From Raineyella sp964528755 (GTDB lineage Bacteria > Actinomycetota > Actinomycetes > Propionibacteriales > Propionibacteriaceae): DNA of 55,697 bases. The number at the start of each line of letters is the position of its first letter. Positions within the stretch are counted from its first letter, which is position 1. This document shows, one piece after another, positions 1 through 9,656 of this stretch. Below the pieces are notes generated by a model, which saw only the letters and a list, made by a program, of their open reading frames with translations, ran no database searches and was not told the origin of the DNA. The translations under genes were made by a program, and so were the position numbers. The stretch covers positions 1 to 55,697 of the forward strand of contig CAZGWN010000010.1 in NCBI GenBank assembly GCA_964528755.1, in the 5' to 3' direction.

Positions 1-564
<564 letters not shown>

Positions 565-660
565 GGAATCAGCGCTTTCTCATGCGACGTCGGTCGGGGC
601 CCACCCTGCGGCGGACAGCTTCCATCGTAGGGGGTCGACCGAGCTTTCCGTCCCTCCGCG

Positions 661-1059
661 TCACCCGCGGGCGAAAAGGTAGCGCCGCCCGGTGACCGCG
701 GTCGGCACGATCGCCATCACCTGCACGGGCGCGTCGGTGATCCACGGCTGCACCTGGCCTGCCCCGATCAGCGCCTCGGAGCCCGACAGCGGCACCACGA
801 AGCCGCGGACGACCACGCTGGTGGCCTCGTCCTCGTCGATGTCGTCGACCTCGTACGCCACGGTCGCCTGGTCGTCCAGGGCGACGAGCTTGGAGCCGTG
901 CCCGGTCTCGAAGACGACCCGCCGCTCGTCGACACCGTGATTGATCGGGACGATCACCACCTCGCCGTCCAGGACGTAGCCGAGCCGGCCGTACGGCCGG
1001 TCCGCGAGGAAGTCCCAGCAGTCGTCGACACCCAGTTCGGTCATCCCCGATGCGCTCAT
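661..1059 (-). CDS. Pyridoxamine 5'-phosphate oxidase-like split-barrel flavoprotein
   Basis: Small protein of 132 residues with the single-domain FMN/F420-binding split-barrel fold of the PNPOx-like superfamily. The sequence has the typical start (CWDFLADRPYGRLGYVLDGEVVIVP), a central strand that ends VVFETGHGSKL, and the VVVRGFVVPL strand followed by a C-terminal RRYLFARG. Many actinobacterial relatives are uncharacterised oxidoreductases; the substrate cannot be read from sequence. The ATG at 1059 is chosen because a good GAAGGAGC ribosome site precedes it by about six bases. A longer frame reaches 1110 without such a site. It is divergent from gnd. Confidence 0.8.
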   Translation of the reverse strand: MSASGMTELGVDDCWDFLADRPYGRLGYVLDGEVVIVPINHGVDERRVVFETGHGSKLVALDDQATVAYEVDDIDEDEATSVVVRGFVVPLSGSEALIGAGQVQPWITDAPVQVMAIVPTAVTGRRYLFARG

Positions 1060-1207
1060 CGTCAGGCTCCTTCGCCCGTTCGCCGTCCCTGCCCTCCGAG
1101 CGTACGGCATCCGTCCCGCCCCCGTGGTCGGTCGGGTGGTGCATGCTTGACTGGGATTTCCCGCGGTGCCGCAGCCACGGCGCCGACCCCGCTCAGAAAG
1201 GCACCTC

Positions 1208-2662
1208 GTGACTACTCGTCAGCAGGACCAGGAGCAGCAGGCCGACATCGGAGTGGTCGGCATGGCCGTCATGGGTTCCAATCTCGCCCGCAACTTCGCC
1301 CGGCATGGCTACCGGGTGGCCATCTTCAACCGCAGTCACGAACGCACGGACAAGGTGGTCGCCGAACACGGCGCCGAGGCGCACTTCATCGCGGCGTACA
1401 CCCCTGAGGAGCTGGTGGCCGGCCTCGCCCGGCCGCGGCGCATCTTGCTGATGGTGAAGGCCGGCGCCGCGACCGACGCCACGATCGACACCTTCGCCCC
1501 ACTGCTGGAGCCCGGCGACATCCTCATCGACGGCGGCAACGCCTTCTTCCGCGACACCCAGCGCCGGGAGGCGGCCCTGCGTGAGCGCGGCATCCATTTC
1601 GTCGGCGTCGGCGTGTCCGGCGGCGAGGAGGGCGCGCTCAACGGGCCGTCGATCATGCCCGGCGGCTCCGAGCACTCCTACCAGTTCCTCGGGCCGCTGC
1701 TGGAGGACATCTCGGCGAAGTTCCGCGGTGAGCCCTGCTGCACCTACATCGGCACCGACGGCGCCGGGCACTTTGTCAAGATGGTGCACAACGGGATCGA
1801 GTACTCCGACATGCAGGCCATCGCCGAGGCCTTCACCATCCTGCGCGCGGGTGGGCTGACCGTACCCGAGATCTCCGACGTCTTCCGCACCTGGAACACC
1901 ACCGACCTGGACTCCTACCTGATCGAGATCACCTCCGAGGTGCTCGACCAGGTCGATGCCCGCACCGGACGGCCCCTGATCGACGTCATCGCCGACCAGG
2001 CGGGGCAGAAGGGCACCGGCTCGTGGACCGTACAGGTGGCGCTGGAACTCGGGGTGGACGTCAACGCCATCGCGGAATCCGTCTTCGCCCGGTCGGTGTC
2101 GTCCTCCACCGAGATCCGGACCGCACTGCAGCCGCTGCTGGTCGGGCCGGCCGGAACGATCGAGGTCACCGATCGCGAGGCCTTCGTCGAGGACGTCCGC
2201 CGAGCGCTCTGGGCATCCAAGGTGGTGGCCTACGCCCAAGGACTCGACGAGATCCGGGTCGGTGCCGCGGAGAACGACTGGCACATCGACATCGCCGCCG
2301 TGGCGCGGATCTGGCGGGCCGGTTGCATCATCCGGGCCCGGCTGCTCGACCGGATCGCCGGGGAGTACGCCGGAGGCCACCTGACGAACCTGTTGGCCGC
2401 GCCCTCGATCGTGGCCGACATGGCCGACGCCCAGCCCGGGTGGCGGGCGACGGTCTCCCGGGCCGTCGCCGCCGGCGTCCCGGTGCCGGTGTTCTCGGCC
2501 GCCCTGGCCTACTACGACTCGGTCCGTACGCCCCGGCTGCCGGCCTACCTCATCCAGGGCCAGCGCGACTTCTTCGGCGCGCACACGTACCGCCGGGTCG
2601 ACGACGAGGGCAGCTTCCACACCGACTGGTCGGGCGACCGCACCGAACGCCGGGTGGACTGA
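1208..2662 (+). CDS. gnd: 6-phosphogluconate dehydrogenase (decarboxylating)
   Basis: Oxidises 6-phosphogluconate to ribulose 5-phosphate and CO2 with NADP+, the third step of the oxidative pentose phosphate pathway, in the cytosol. The 484-residue length equals the usual bacterial dimeric enzyme. The N-terminal Rossmann motif reads IGVVGMAVMGSNLARNF. The active-site segments GGEEGALNGPSIMPGG and KMVHNGIEY (catalytic Lys and substrate-binding residues) are intact, and the C-terminal substrate tail ends in the TDWSGD region. The GTG at 1208 follows GAAAGG with six bases of spacing. An ATG frame extends to 1166 but has no ribosome site. It is transcribed towards hpf, with a shared hairpin between them. 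Confidence 0.96.
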   Translation: MTTRQQDQEQQADIGVVGMAVMGSNLARNFARHGYRVAIFNRSHERTDKVVAEHGAEAHFIAAYTPEELVAGLARPRRILLMVKAGAATDATIDTFAPLLEPGDILIDGGNAFFRDTQRREAALRERGIHFVGVGVSGGEEGALNGPSIMPGGSEHSYQFLGPLLEDISAKFRGEPCCTYIGTDGAGHFVKMVHNGIEYSDMQAIAEAFTILRAGGLTVPEISDVFRTWNTTDLDSYLIEITSEVLDQVDARTGRPLIDVIADQAGQKGTGSWTVQVALELGVDVNAIAESVFARSVSSSTEIRTALQPLLVGPAGTIEVTDREAFVEDVRRALWASKVVAYAQGLDEIRVGAAENDWHIDIAAVARIWRAGCIIRARLLDRIAGEYAGGHLTNLLAAPSIVADMADAQPGWRATVSRAVAAGVPVPVFSAALAYYDSVRTPRLPAYLIQGQRDFFGAHTYRRVDDEGSFHTDWSGDRTERRVD

Positions 2663-2670
2663 GTCCGGAT

Positions 2671-2715
2671 GCTCGTGACCCCCGGCCACCACCCGGATGG
2701 TCGGGGGTCACGAGC
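2671..2715. terminator. Bidirectional hairpin terminator between gnd and hpf
   Basis: A perfect 14-base inverted repeat (arms 2671-2684 and 2702-2715, starting GCTCGTGACCCCCG) lies exactly between the convergent stops of gnd (2662) and hpf (2728). Four more inner pairs are possible, one of them a wobble. There is no long T tract, as is common for actinobacterial terminators. Confidence 0.75.
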
Positions 2716-2727
2716 GGTCGGACGGCC

Positions 2728-3369
2728 TCAGCCGACCTGCTCCTGCTCGGCCGGCTCCTGGAGCCGCAGCACGCCGTAGCTGTATCCCCGGCGGCGGTAG
2801 ACCACGCTCGGCACACCCGCATCGGCGTCCTGGAACAGGAAGAAGTCGTGGCCGACCAGTTCCATCTGGTCCAGCGCCTGGGCCAGCGTCATCGGAGTGT
2901 TCGGGTGGGTCTTCTCCCGCACGACGAGCGGGCCCTCGCCGGTGACCTCGATCCCGCAGACCGTACGGGTGCCGTTGTCCTCCGGCTCCTCGGTCTCGCC
3001 GACCGCCAGCTCCGGCAGGTCCGCGGTGACCTCGTACAGGGCGGTCGGACGGCGCCGACCACCGCGGTGCACCTTGCGCCGGTCGGCCGCCCGCCGCAGC
3101 TGGGCGCGCAGCCGGTCCATCGCCAGTTCGAAGGAGGCGAACCGGTCCTCGGCCGCCGCCTCGGCGCGGATGATCGGGCCCTTGGACACGACCGTGATCT
3201 CCGTCCGGTAGGTCTGGGTGGGCTGCTTGTCGTTCCCGTAGGCCGACAGCTGGACATCCACGCGAATCACCCGGTCGCGCAACCGTTCGATCTTGCCGAT
3301 CTTGTCCAGTACGTGCAGCCTGTAGTCCTCGGGCACCTTGCAGTGCCGGCCAGTGACATTGACGTCCAT
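2728..3369 (-). CDS. hpf: Long-form ribosome hibernation promoting factor
   Basis: Binds the 30S decoding region and dimerises ribosomes into inactive 100S particles in stationary phase. It has 213 residues. The N-terminal S30AE domain (about residues 1-100, starting MDVNVTGRHCKVPEDYR) holds the beta-alpha-beta-beta-beta-alpha pattern. A linker follows, then the C-terminal dimerisation domain (about 150-205, with VREKTHPNTPMTLAQALDQM and GHDFFLFQDADAG). Presence of that domain marks the long form. The ATG at 3369 has GGAGG six bases upstream. secA, its usual neighbour, lies about 2 kb further along the same strand. Confidence 0.95.
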   Translation of the reverse strand: MDVNVTGRHCKVPEDYRLHVLDKIGKIERLRDRVIRVDVQLSAYGNDKQPTQTYRTEITVVSKGPIIRAEAAAEDRFASFELAMDRLRAQLRRAADRRKVHRGGRRRPTALYEVTADLPELAVGETEEPEDNGTRTVCGIEVTGEGPLVVREKTHPNTPMTLAQALDQMELVGHDFFLFQDADAGVPSVVYRRRGYSYGVLRLQEPAEQEQVG

Positions 3370-3709
3370 GGCAACCTCCAGTCTCGGCGACGGCCGACCG
3401 CCCGCCGGTCGACGGACTCCGCATCGGCCTGACATGCAAAGGGCACCGTTCCCCGACGGCCGGCGGCGGGTTGTTCAGCGACCCAACCGCCCTTGTCATT
3501 CGGGAACCGGTGCCATGACCTCACGGTACTCGCCACTCCGTCCGCTCACCAGCAGGTCGCCCGAAGTCCATGTGTTCGTCACGACGTCGTCATCCCCGCG
3601 GCCACCCGACACGCGACCGTCACCGGGAAACACAATCGTCACAGGAAGAGTCGTTCCCTGACCTGGCTGTAACACCACGTCGTGCCGGACGAAACATCGG
3701 CAGCCCAAA
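3370..3709. other. Divergent intergenic region between hpf and amtB
   Basis: This 340-base gap holds no convincing gene: the frames crossing it show arginine/proline-rich shadow composition. It must carry the promoters of hpf (minus) and amtB (plus). Its right half contains GAAAC and GTNAC pentamers on an 11-base step, listed separately as a possible nitrogen-regulator site. Confidence 0.6.
3627..3695 (+). promoter_or_regulatory. Possible GlnR-like boxes upstream of amtB
   Basis: GAAAC at 3627-3631 is followed after six bases by GTCAC at 3638-3642. GTAAC at 3669-3673 and GAAAC at 3691-3695 are 22 bases apart. Streptomycete GlnR boxes are described as alternating GTNAC and GAAAC pentamers separated by six bases. 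The match here is incomplete, because the half-sites between and beside these do not fit. Position in front of amtB-glnK-glnD is as expected for nitrogen control. Confidence 0.25.
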
Positions 3710-5062
3710 GTGGCGGGCATGGAAATCGACACTGGCGACACCGCCTGGGTCCTCATCAGCGCCGTCCTGGTGTTGCTGATGACCATTCCCGGCCTCGCGC
3801 TGTTCTACGGCGGGATGACCCGTACGAAGAACACCCTGAACATGATGATGATGTCCTACATCTCGCTGGCGGTCGTCGGCGCGTTGTGGGTCCTGATCGG
3901 GTACTCGATCGCCTTCGGCAACTCGCTGGGCGGAGCCGGCCTGCTCGGCAACCCGGGCGAGTATTTCGGGCTCCGCACCCTGATGAGTGAGGACTCCGTC
4001 GCCGGCACGATCCCGTCACTGGCCTTCGTCGCCTTCCAGGCGGCCTTCGCGATCATCGCCACCGCCCTGATCTCCGGCGCCGCCGCCGACCGCATCTCCT
4101 TCCGCGGGTGGATCGCGTTCAGCGCCGTGTGGGCCCTGATCGTCTACTTCCCGGTGGCCCACTGGGTCTTTGCCTTCAGCAGCGAGGACGGCGGCACGGT
4201 CGGCGGCTGGATCGCCAACCAGCTCGCCGTCATCGACTTCGCCGGCGGCACCGCGATCCACATCAACGCCGGCGCCTCCGCCCTGGCCCTGGTGCTGGTG
4301 CTCGGCAAGCGGGAAGGCTTCGGCACGACCGCGATGCGGCCCGGCAACCTGGTCTCGGTGATGATGGGCTCCGCCCTGCTGTTCATCGGCTGGTTCGGCT
4401 TCAACGCCGGTTCCGCCGTCGGCGCCAACTGGGTCGCCTCGACGGCCTTCGTGAACACGCTGGCCGCCACCGCCACCGCCGTCATCGGCTGGTTGATCGT
4501 CGAGCAGATCCGCGACGGGCACGGCACCTCGCTGGGCGCCGCCTCCGGCATCGTCGCCGGCCTGGTCGGCATCACCCCCGCGGCGAACTCCGTCTCCCCC
4601 GTCGGCGCGCTCATCCTCGGCCTCATCGTCGGCGCCGTCTGCGCCCTGGCCGTCTCGCTGAAGTTCAAGTGGGGTTACGACGACTCCCTCGACGTCGTCG
4701 GCGTCCACATGGTCGGCGGCCTGGTCGGCACCCTGCTCATCGGTTTCATCGCGGACCCGGGCTCCCCGGCCGGCGTCGCGGGCCTGTTCTACGGCGGCGG
4801 CGTCGATCAGCTGTGGCGCCAGGCCGTCGGCGCCATCGCGGTGCTGGCCTATGCCTTCCTCCTGTCGTACGCGATCGCCTGGGTGATCAACAAGATCAGC
4901 CCGCTGCGCGTCACGCCCGATGAGGAGCGCGCCGGCCTCGACATCACGGTTCACGCCGAGCAGGCCTACGATTTCAGTGGTATCGCGTCCGGGGTCTCGG
5001 CTCTGCCCCACTCCGGCGCCGTGCCGTCCTCGGGCACCACGCAGCAGGAGGTCAAGGCATGA
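3710..5062 (+). CDS. amtB: Ammonium transporter AmtB
   Basis: Membrane channel/transporter for ammonium. The 450 residues include about 11 hydrophobic segments and the family signatures FYGGMTRTKNTLNMMMMS near the N-terminus, the DFAGGTAIHINAG segment with the first pore histidine, and DVVGVHMVGG with the second. A C-terminal cytosolic tail from about residue 400 is where PII (GlnK) would dock. Start is uncertain between GTG 3710 and ATG 3719; neither has a strong ribosome site. The stop overlaps the glnK start by four bases (ATGA), indicating translational coupling. Confidence 0.95.
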   Translation: MAGMEIDTGDTAWVLISAVLVLLMTIPGLALFYGGMTRTKNTLNMMMMSYISLAVVGALWVLIGYSIAFGNSLGGAGLLGNPGEYFGLRTLMSEDSVAGTIPSLAFVAFQAAFAIIATALISGAAADRISFRGWIAFSAVWALIVYFPVAHWVFAFSSEDGGTVGGWIANQLAVIDFAGGTAIHINAGASALALVLVLGKREGFGTTAMRPGNLVSVMMGSALLFIGWFGFNAGSAVGANWVASTAFVNTLAATATAVIGWLIVEQIRDGHGTSLGAASGIVAGLVGITPAANSVSPVGALILGLIVGAVCALAVSLKFKWGYDDSLDVVGVHMVGGLVGTLLIGFIADPGSPAGVAGLFYGGGVDQLWRQAVGAIAVLAYAFLLSYAIAWVINKISPLRVTPDEERAGLDITVHAEQAYDFSGIASGVSALPHSGAVPSSGTTQQEVKA

Positions 5063-5397
5063 AACTCATCACCGCCGTCATCAAGCCCCATCAGCTGGAC
5101 CCGGTCAAGGATGCGCTCCTGGCCCTCGGTGTCACCGGCATGACCGTCTCCGAGGTGGCCGGGTACGGCCGCCAGCGGGGCCACTCCGAGGTCTACCGCG
5201 GCGCCGAGTACACGGTCGACTTCGTGCCGAAGATCAAGATCGAGCTCCTCGTCGACGACCCGGACGCGGGTCGGGTCATCGACGCGATCGTCTCCGAGTC
5301 CAACACCGGCCGGATCGGCGACGGGAAGATCTGGACCGCCTCCGTGGACGAGGTCATCCGGGTCCGCACCGGTGAGCGGGGGACCGACGCCCTGTGA
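5059..5397 (+). CDS. glnK: PII nitrogen regulatory protein GlnK
   Basis: Trimeric signal protein that binds ATP/ADP and 2-oxoglutarate and gates AmtB. The 112 residues start MKLITAVIKPHQLDPVKDAL. The T-loop reads GRQRGHSEVYRGAEY, retaining the tyrosine (Tyr51 position, in GAEY) that is uridylylated or adenylylated in this family. The C-terminal signature GRIGDGKIW is also present. It lies between amtB and glnD with four-base overlaps on both sides, so the three genes form one operon: transporter, sensor and modifying enzyme. Confidence 0.96.
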   Translation: MKLITAVIKPHQLDPVKDALLALGVTGMTVSEVAGYGRQRGHSEVYRGAEYTVDFVPKIKIELLVDDPDAGRVIDAIVSESNTGRIGDGKIWTASVDEVIRVRTGERGTDAL

Positions 5398-7145
5398 CAC
5401 CGGTCGGGACTCCCGGACTGCGTGAGGCCCGTCTCGACATCGCCGGCGCCCGGGGCTCTCTGAGCCCGGGCGCCGGCGCCGTCGTGCGGGCCAGGATCTG
5501 CCTGCTCACCGACGAGTGGCTGCGCCGCCTCTGGCAGGCGGCCACGGTGGATCACCCCGACCCGATCGTCCCCGGGCCGGGTCTGGCCCTGGCGTGCACG
5601 GGCAGTCTCGCGCGCCGGGAGTCCGGGCCGCTCAGCGACCTCGACCTCGCCCTCATCCTCGATGCCCGGTGCGGGCTGGACCCGGACCGGCTGAACGAGC
5701 TGGCCTCACGGCTGTGGTATCCGATCTGGGACACCCGGCTCGGTCTCGACCACGGTGTGCACACCGTCGAGGAAGCCCGGGCCCTGGCCGGCGACGACCT
5801 GACGGTCACTGCCTCCCTGCTCGACATCCGTCCGATCGCCGGTGACGACAGCGTCATCACGACCCTGCGGACCGCGTTGGCGGCGGACTGGCGGACCGGC
5901 GCCCGTCGACGACTGCCGGAGTTCGGCGCAGCGCTCACGACCCGCCACGAACGATTCGGGGACCTGGCCCAGACCCTCGACCCCGATCTCAAGGAGGCCC
6001 ACGGCGGACTGCGCGACATGACCATGCTGCGGGCGCTGGCCGCCTCCTGGCTGGCCGACCGCCCGCACGGCCATCCGGACCTCGCCCACCACACACTCCT
6101 GGACGTGCGGGACATGGTCCAGTCCGTCACCGGCCGGCCCCGCAACGTCCTGCTGCTGCAGGACCAGGACGCGGTCGCCGAACGACTCGGCACCGATGCC
6201 GACGACCTTCTCCGACAGGTCTCGCTGGCGGGGCGGACGATCGCCTCCGCTCTCGATGCGACGTTGCGCCGGGCGCTGCAGGCCAGGGCCCCCCGCCGCG
6301 GTCTCCCGCCGCGCCGGCCCGCCCTCACCCCCCTGGGCCAGGGCTGCTACGCGTACGAGGGCGAGGTGGTCCTCGGCCGCGGCGCCCACCTGGCCGATCC
6401 GGCCCTGCCGCTCATCGCTGCCCGGATCGCCGCCGATCGCGGACTGGAGCTGTCCCCGGTGACCGCCCGGCACCTGGCCCGCGACGTCCCGGCCCCAACG
6501 GTCCCCTGGCCCGAGTCCGTGCGACGCGCCTTCGTCGGGTTCCTCACCGCCGGCCGAGGCGTGGTGGATGCCTGGGAGGTGCTCGACCAGGCCGGGCTGG
6601 TCGACCGGTGGCTGCCGGTCTGGGAGCCGATCCGGTCCCGCCCGCAGCGCAACAGCGTGCACCGCTGGACGGTGGATCGGCACTGCGTGGAGACCGCGGT
6701 GCTCGCCGGCACCCTCACCGACCGGGTGGCGCGCCCGGACCTGCTGGTCGTCACCGCCCTGCTGCACGACATCGGGAAGCGTCCCGGGGCGGGCGACCAC
6801 AGCCGGGCCGGGGAGCCGCTGGCCCGGCAGACCTGCCTCGACCTGGGATTTCCCGAGGCCGACGCCGACCTCGTCGCCCTGTTGGTCCGCGAGCACCTCA
6901 CCCTCATCGACGCCGCGACCCGCGACGATCCCACCTCCCCGGACGTGCTGGACCGGCTGGTCGACGCCGTCCGGGCCGATCCGGATGTGCTCGCCCTGCT
7001 GGCCGCGCTGACCGAGGCGGACGCCCGGGCCACCGGCCCCGCGGCCTGGTCGGCCTGGCGGGCCGAGCGGCTGGGCACCTTCGTCACCGCGGTCCGGGCG
7101 CGGATCGGACGCCGGGCGGTCGAGGGGTCACCTTCCAGCGCGTGA
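5394..7145 (+). CDS. glnD: PII uridylyl/adenylyltransferase GlnD, short form without ACT domains
   Basis: Modifies and de-modifies the PII T-loop tyrosine in response to nitrogen status. The nucleotidyltransferase domain (about residues 55-170) has TGSLARRESGPLSDLDLAL with the GS and DxD catalytic elements. A helical linker follows, with the PDLKEAHGGLRDM signature. The HD domain (from about 425) has LLHDIGKRPGAGDHS. The protein stops at 583 residues, right after the HD region, where family members usually continue into two glutamine-sensing ACT domains. There is no frame remnant of them downstream, because comF begins on the other strand and overlaps by 18 bases. GTG start overlaps glnK by four bases. 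Confidence 0.9.
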   Translation: MTPVGTPGLREARLDIAGARGSLSPGAGAVVRARICLLTDEWLRRLWQAATVDHPDPIVPGPGLALACTGSLARRESGPLSDLDLALILDARCGLDPDRLNELASRLWYPIWDTRLGLDHGVHTVEEARALAGDDLTVTASLLDIRPIAGDDSVITTLRTALAADWRTGARRRLPEFGAALTTRHERFGDLAQTLDPDLKEAHGGLRDMTMLRALAASWLADRPHGHPDLAHHTLLDVRDMVQSVTGRPRNVLLLQDQDAVAERLGTDADDLLRQVSLAGRTIASALDATLRRALQARAPRRGLPPRRPALTPLGQGCYAYEGEVVLGRGAHLADPALPLIAARIAADRGLELSPVTARHLARDVPAPTVPWPESVRRAFVGFLTAGRGVVDAWEVLDQAGLVDRWLPVWEPIRSRPQRNSVHRWTVDRHCVETAVLAGTLTDRVARPDLLVVTALLHDIGKRPGAGDHSRAGEPLARQTCLDLGFPEADADLVALLVREHLTLIDAATRDDPTSPDVLDRLVDAVRADPDVLALLAALTEADARATGPAAWSAWRAERLGTFVTAVRARIGRRAVEGSPSSA

Positions 7146-7865
7146 GTCGGGGTCTCGGGGGGTCGCCCCGACGGTCGCCGCACCGAGCACCGGGCACCCG
7201 GCCGTGTGCAGCACGCGGGTCATTTCCCGCAGGGTGGCCCCGGTGGTGATGACGTCGTCGACGAGCAGCACCGGACGTCCCGGGGGCACCGGGTGACGCA
7301 GCCGGAGACGGTGGTCGAGATTGGCCCGGCGGGCGGCGGTGCCCAGCCCCGCCTGGTCGGCGGTCGGGCCCGTCGTCGCCAGGACGGCATCGGCGCGCAC
7401 GGCCGCCCTGCTCAGCGCCCGCAGCCGGGCACTCGCCCGGCCGGCGAGCCGGGCGGTGACGTCGCTGCCCCGCCGGCGTACGGCCTGCGGGCGGGAGGGC
7501 GCGGGCACGACGAGCACCTCCGCGATGGCGTCCCACCGGCCCTCCCGGGCCGCGGTGGCCAGCACCAGCGCACCGGCCAGGGCCACCCGCTCACCGAGCA
7601 CGCCGGCGAGGGCCCAGGCACCCCCTTCCTTGTACCGATGGATGATCGGACGCAGCGGCCCGACGTACGGGGCGCTCGCTGCGACCTCCGGCAGCCCGGC
7701 AGGTGCGGGCCGGGGACGGACCAGTCGGGGTCCCCAACCGTCGAGCCACTCACGGCAGTCGGGACAGAGCAGCGGGCCGGGCCGATCGCAGCCGGCGCAG
7801 GTGCGTCCCAGCAGCAGGTCGGCTGCGTGGTCGACCGGTCCCGGCGCGACCCATGACTCCCTCAT
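7128..7865 (-). CDS. comF: ComF family phosphoribosyltransferase-like protein
   Basis: Protein of 245 residues with the ComF architecture. An N-terminal zinc-finger-like segment (CAGCDRPGPLLCPDC) is followed by a type I phosphoribosyltransferase fold with the PRPP-binding loop VLLVDDVITTGATL near residue 205. In competent bacteria ComF helps take up single-stranded DNA; the role in actinobacteria is not established. It follows lpqB with a 27-base gap, the common actinobacterial order mtrA-mtrB-lpqB-comF. Its 3' end overlaps the convergent glnD by 18 bases. Confidence 0.9.
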   Translation of the reverse strand: MRESWVAPGPVDHAADLLLGRTCAGCDRPGPLLCPDCREWLDGWGPRLVRPRPAPAGLPEVAASAPYVGPLRPIIHRYKEGGAWALAGVLGERVALAGALVLATAAREGRWDAIAEVLVVPAPSRPQAVRRRGSDVTARLAGRASARLRALSRAAVRADAVLATTGPTADQAGLGTAARRANLDHRLRLRHPVPPGRPVLLVDDVITTGATLREMTRVLHTAGCPVLGAATVGATPRDPDSRAGR

Positions 7866-7892
7866 GCCCGGAGTATGGTTCGCCGCTGCCCC

Positions 7893-9656
7893 TCAGCCCG
7901 GGAAGGCCGCGGAGGTGACCTTCTCGGCCAACCGCGGCCAGGTGAACTCGTCCTCGTAGCGCCACATCCCGCCGGTTGCACCGACGACCACGATCCGGCT
8001 GCCCTCGGAGGTGGGCAGGGTGGCGATCTCGCGGCCCTCCCACTGGTCGGGCTGGCCGATCTGTTCGACGACGACGGCGTTCTGGTCGAGCCGGTACGGG
8101 CTGGCCTGGGTGGCGTCCTCGGTCGAGCCGAGCACGACCAGATCGCCTGCCCCCAGCCAGCCCACGTCGATGACGCCGGTCAGCGGGGTCTGTGCGGTGG
8201 TGAGCAGGGGGACGACCCGTGCGCCGCCGATCTCGATGGTGTCGCCGGTCCGGTCGATCCGGGCCAGCATGAGCAGCGGGTGGTCGTCGGATTCGACCAC
8301 CGCCGCCATCCGGACGCCATCGGGTGACAGTCGGAAGTTGCGGATCCTCGCCCCTTGCAGCGCCCCCGGATCGACCCGGACGGTCTTCCCGTCGACGGCG
8401 ACCCGGACCTCCTGACGGCCGTCGACGGTGCTGATCATCCACAACTCGCCGTACCGGGAGAACTGCGGGCGCAGCACCTCCTCCAGCCGGTCGTAGGTCC
8501 GGGCGACGTCACCGGTGCCGAGGTCGAGGTCCGAGACCCGGGACCGGTCCCGGGAGACCACGGCCGCACGGTCGGCGAACGGTGCCAGCGCCAGGGAGCC
8601 CGGCCGGGGCTCCTCGCCGCTGCCGAACGTGCCGGGAACCGGTTGCAGGGTGACGCCCTGATCACCCTGGTTGACCTCGACGACCTTCCCGTCCACCACG
8701 GCCAGCAGCCGATTGCCCAACGCGGAGGGGACCGGATCGAGGGCCGACAGGTCCCCGACGGGGATCACGGTCCCGCTCTCGGGCAGGCCGGTGACGGCCA
8801 CCGGCTCGCCGTCGTCGAGGATGCTGACCCCGGTGATGGTGGGAATCTGGCCCAGGGTCCAGGTGAGCTGACCGGCCAGCAGGCGGCCCCGATCCCCGGT
8901 GAGCGAGGCCAGGTTGCCGGTGAGGTCGACCACGGCCGTGCCCTGGGCGTCCACCTCGACCGCACGTCTGAGCCGTGCCTCGGCCGGGAAGGCGGTACCG
9001 ACGGCCGGCGCGATCCACTCCCCCGGGCCGGCGAGCAGCGCCTGGACCAGCGCGGTCGGCGTCCGCCTGGCCTGGGCCACCCACACGGTCTCGGGCACCA
9101 GGAAGGTGCCCTGCGGCTCGGGCCAGTAGAGCGAGACCTCCTGGAAGAAGTTCTCGAACACGAACTGCGACACGATCACCCCGCGGGGCGGATGGGAGAT
9201 CCGCCACTGGCCCGACGTGCTGCGGACCAGGCCGAAGTCCCAGGTGCGGTTCACCCGGGTCGGGCTGTACGCGCCGCGCGCGTCAACCTCCCCGGTGACC
9301 GGGGCCTCCAGGGTGACCCGGCCGCCATGCTCGGTGATCGGATGCCCGTCGGCGTAGACAGTCACGCCACTGGTCGGGTTCCATTGCGTCCGTGCGTCGT
9401 CGGAGAGGTACTCGCGGGCCGTCGCGTAGTCGGGTTCGTACGCCGCCATCGCCTGGAGGAAGCCCTCGACGATGAGCCGCGGGGACGCGTTCGCGTCAGG
9501 GGGTCGGGCCGCGATCTCCACCTCGGAGGTGGCCCGGGTGCTCGCCACGTCGCCGGGGACGACCGCCCCGGACCGTGGGATGGAGACACAGCCGGTCAGG
9601 GCGGCCAGTACGGCGATCGTCCACGCCACGACGATCCCCCGGCGTATCCGGCTCAT
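7893..9656 (-). CDS. lpqB: Lipoprotein LpqB, MtrAB accessory
   Basis: Envelope lipoprotein of 587 residues that modulates the MtrB sensor kinase. It begins MSRIRRGIVVAWTIAVLAAL and has the lipobox LTGC, so it is lipid-anchored outside the membrane. A GerMN-type domain is seen around residues 190-310 (segment ALVQALLAGPGEW), then a beta-propeller-like C-terminal half. The ATG at 9656 overlaps the mtrB stop by four bases (ATGA), so the pair is translationally coupled. A much longer upstream frame exists but lies inside mtrB and is not used. Confidence 0.93.
   Translation of the reverse strand: MSRIRRGIVVAWTIAVLAALTGCVSIPRSGAVVPGDVASTRATSEVEIAARPPDANASPRLIVEGFLQAMAAYEPDYATAREYLSDDARTQWNPTSGVTVYADGHPITEHGGRVTLEAPVTGEVDARGAYSPTRVNRTWDFGLVRSTSGQWRISHPPRGVIVSQFVFENFFQEVSLYWPEPQGTFLVPETVWVAQARRTPTALVQALLAGPGEWIAPAVGTAFPAEARLRRAVEVDAQGTAVVDLTGNLASLTGDRGRLLAGQLTWTLGQIPTITGVSILDDGEPVAVTGLPESGTVIPVGDLSALDPVPSALGNRLLAVVDGKVVEVNQGDQGVTLQPVPGTFGSGEEPRPGSLALAPFADRAAVVSRDRSRVSDLDLGTGDVARTYDRLEEVLRPQFSRYGELWMISTVDGRQEVRVAVDGKTVRVDPGALQGARIRNFRLSPDGVRMAAVVESDDHPLLMLARIDRTGDTIEIGGARVVPLLTTAQTPLTGVIDVGWLGAGDLVVLGSTEDATQASPYRLDQNAVVVEQIGQPDQWEGREIATLPTSEGSRIVVVGATGGMWRYEDEFTWPRLAEKVTSAAFPG

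Noticed and set aside
1193..2692. Open frame of 499 codons opposite gnd
   Set aside because: Antisense shadow; gnd is unambiguous.
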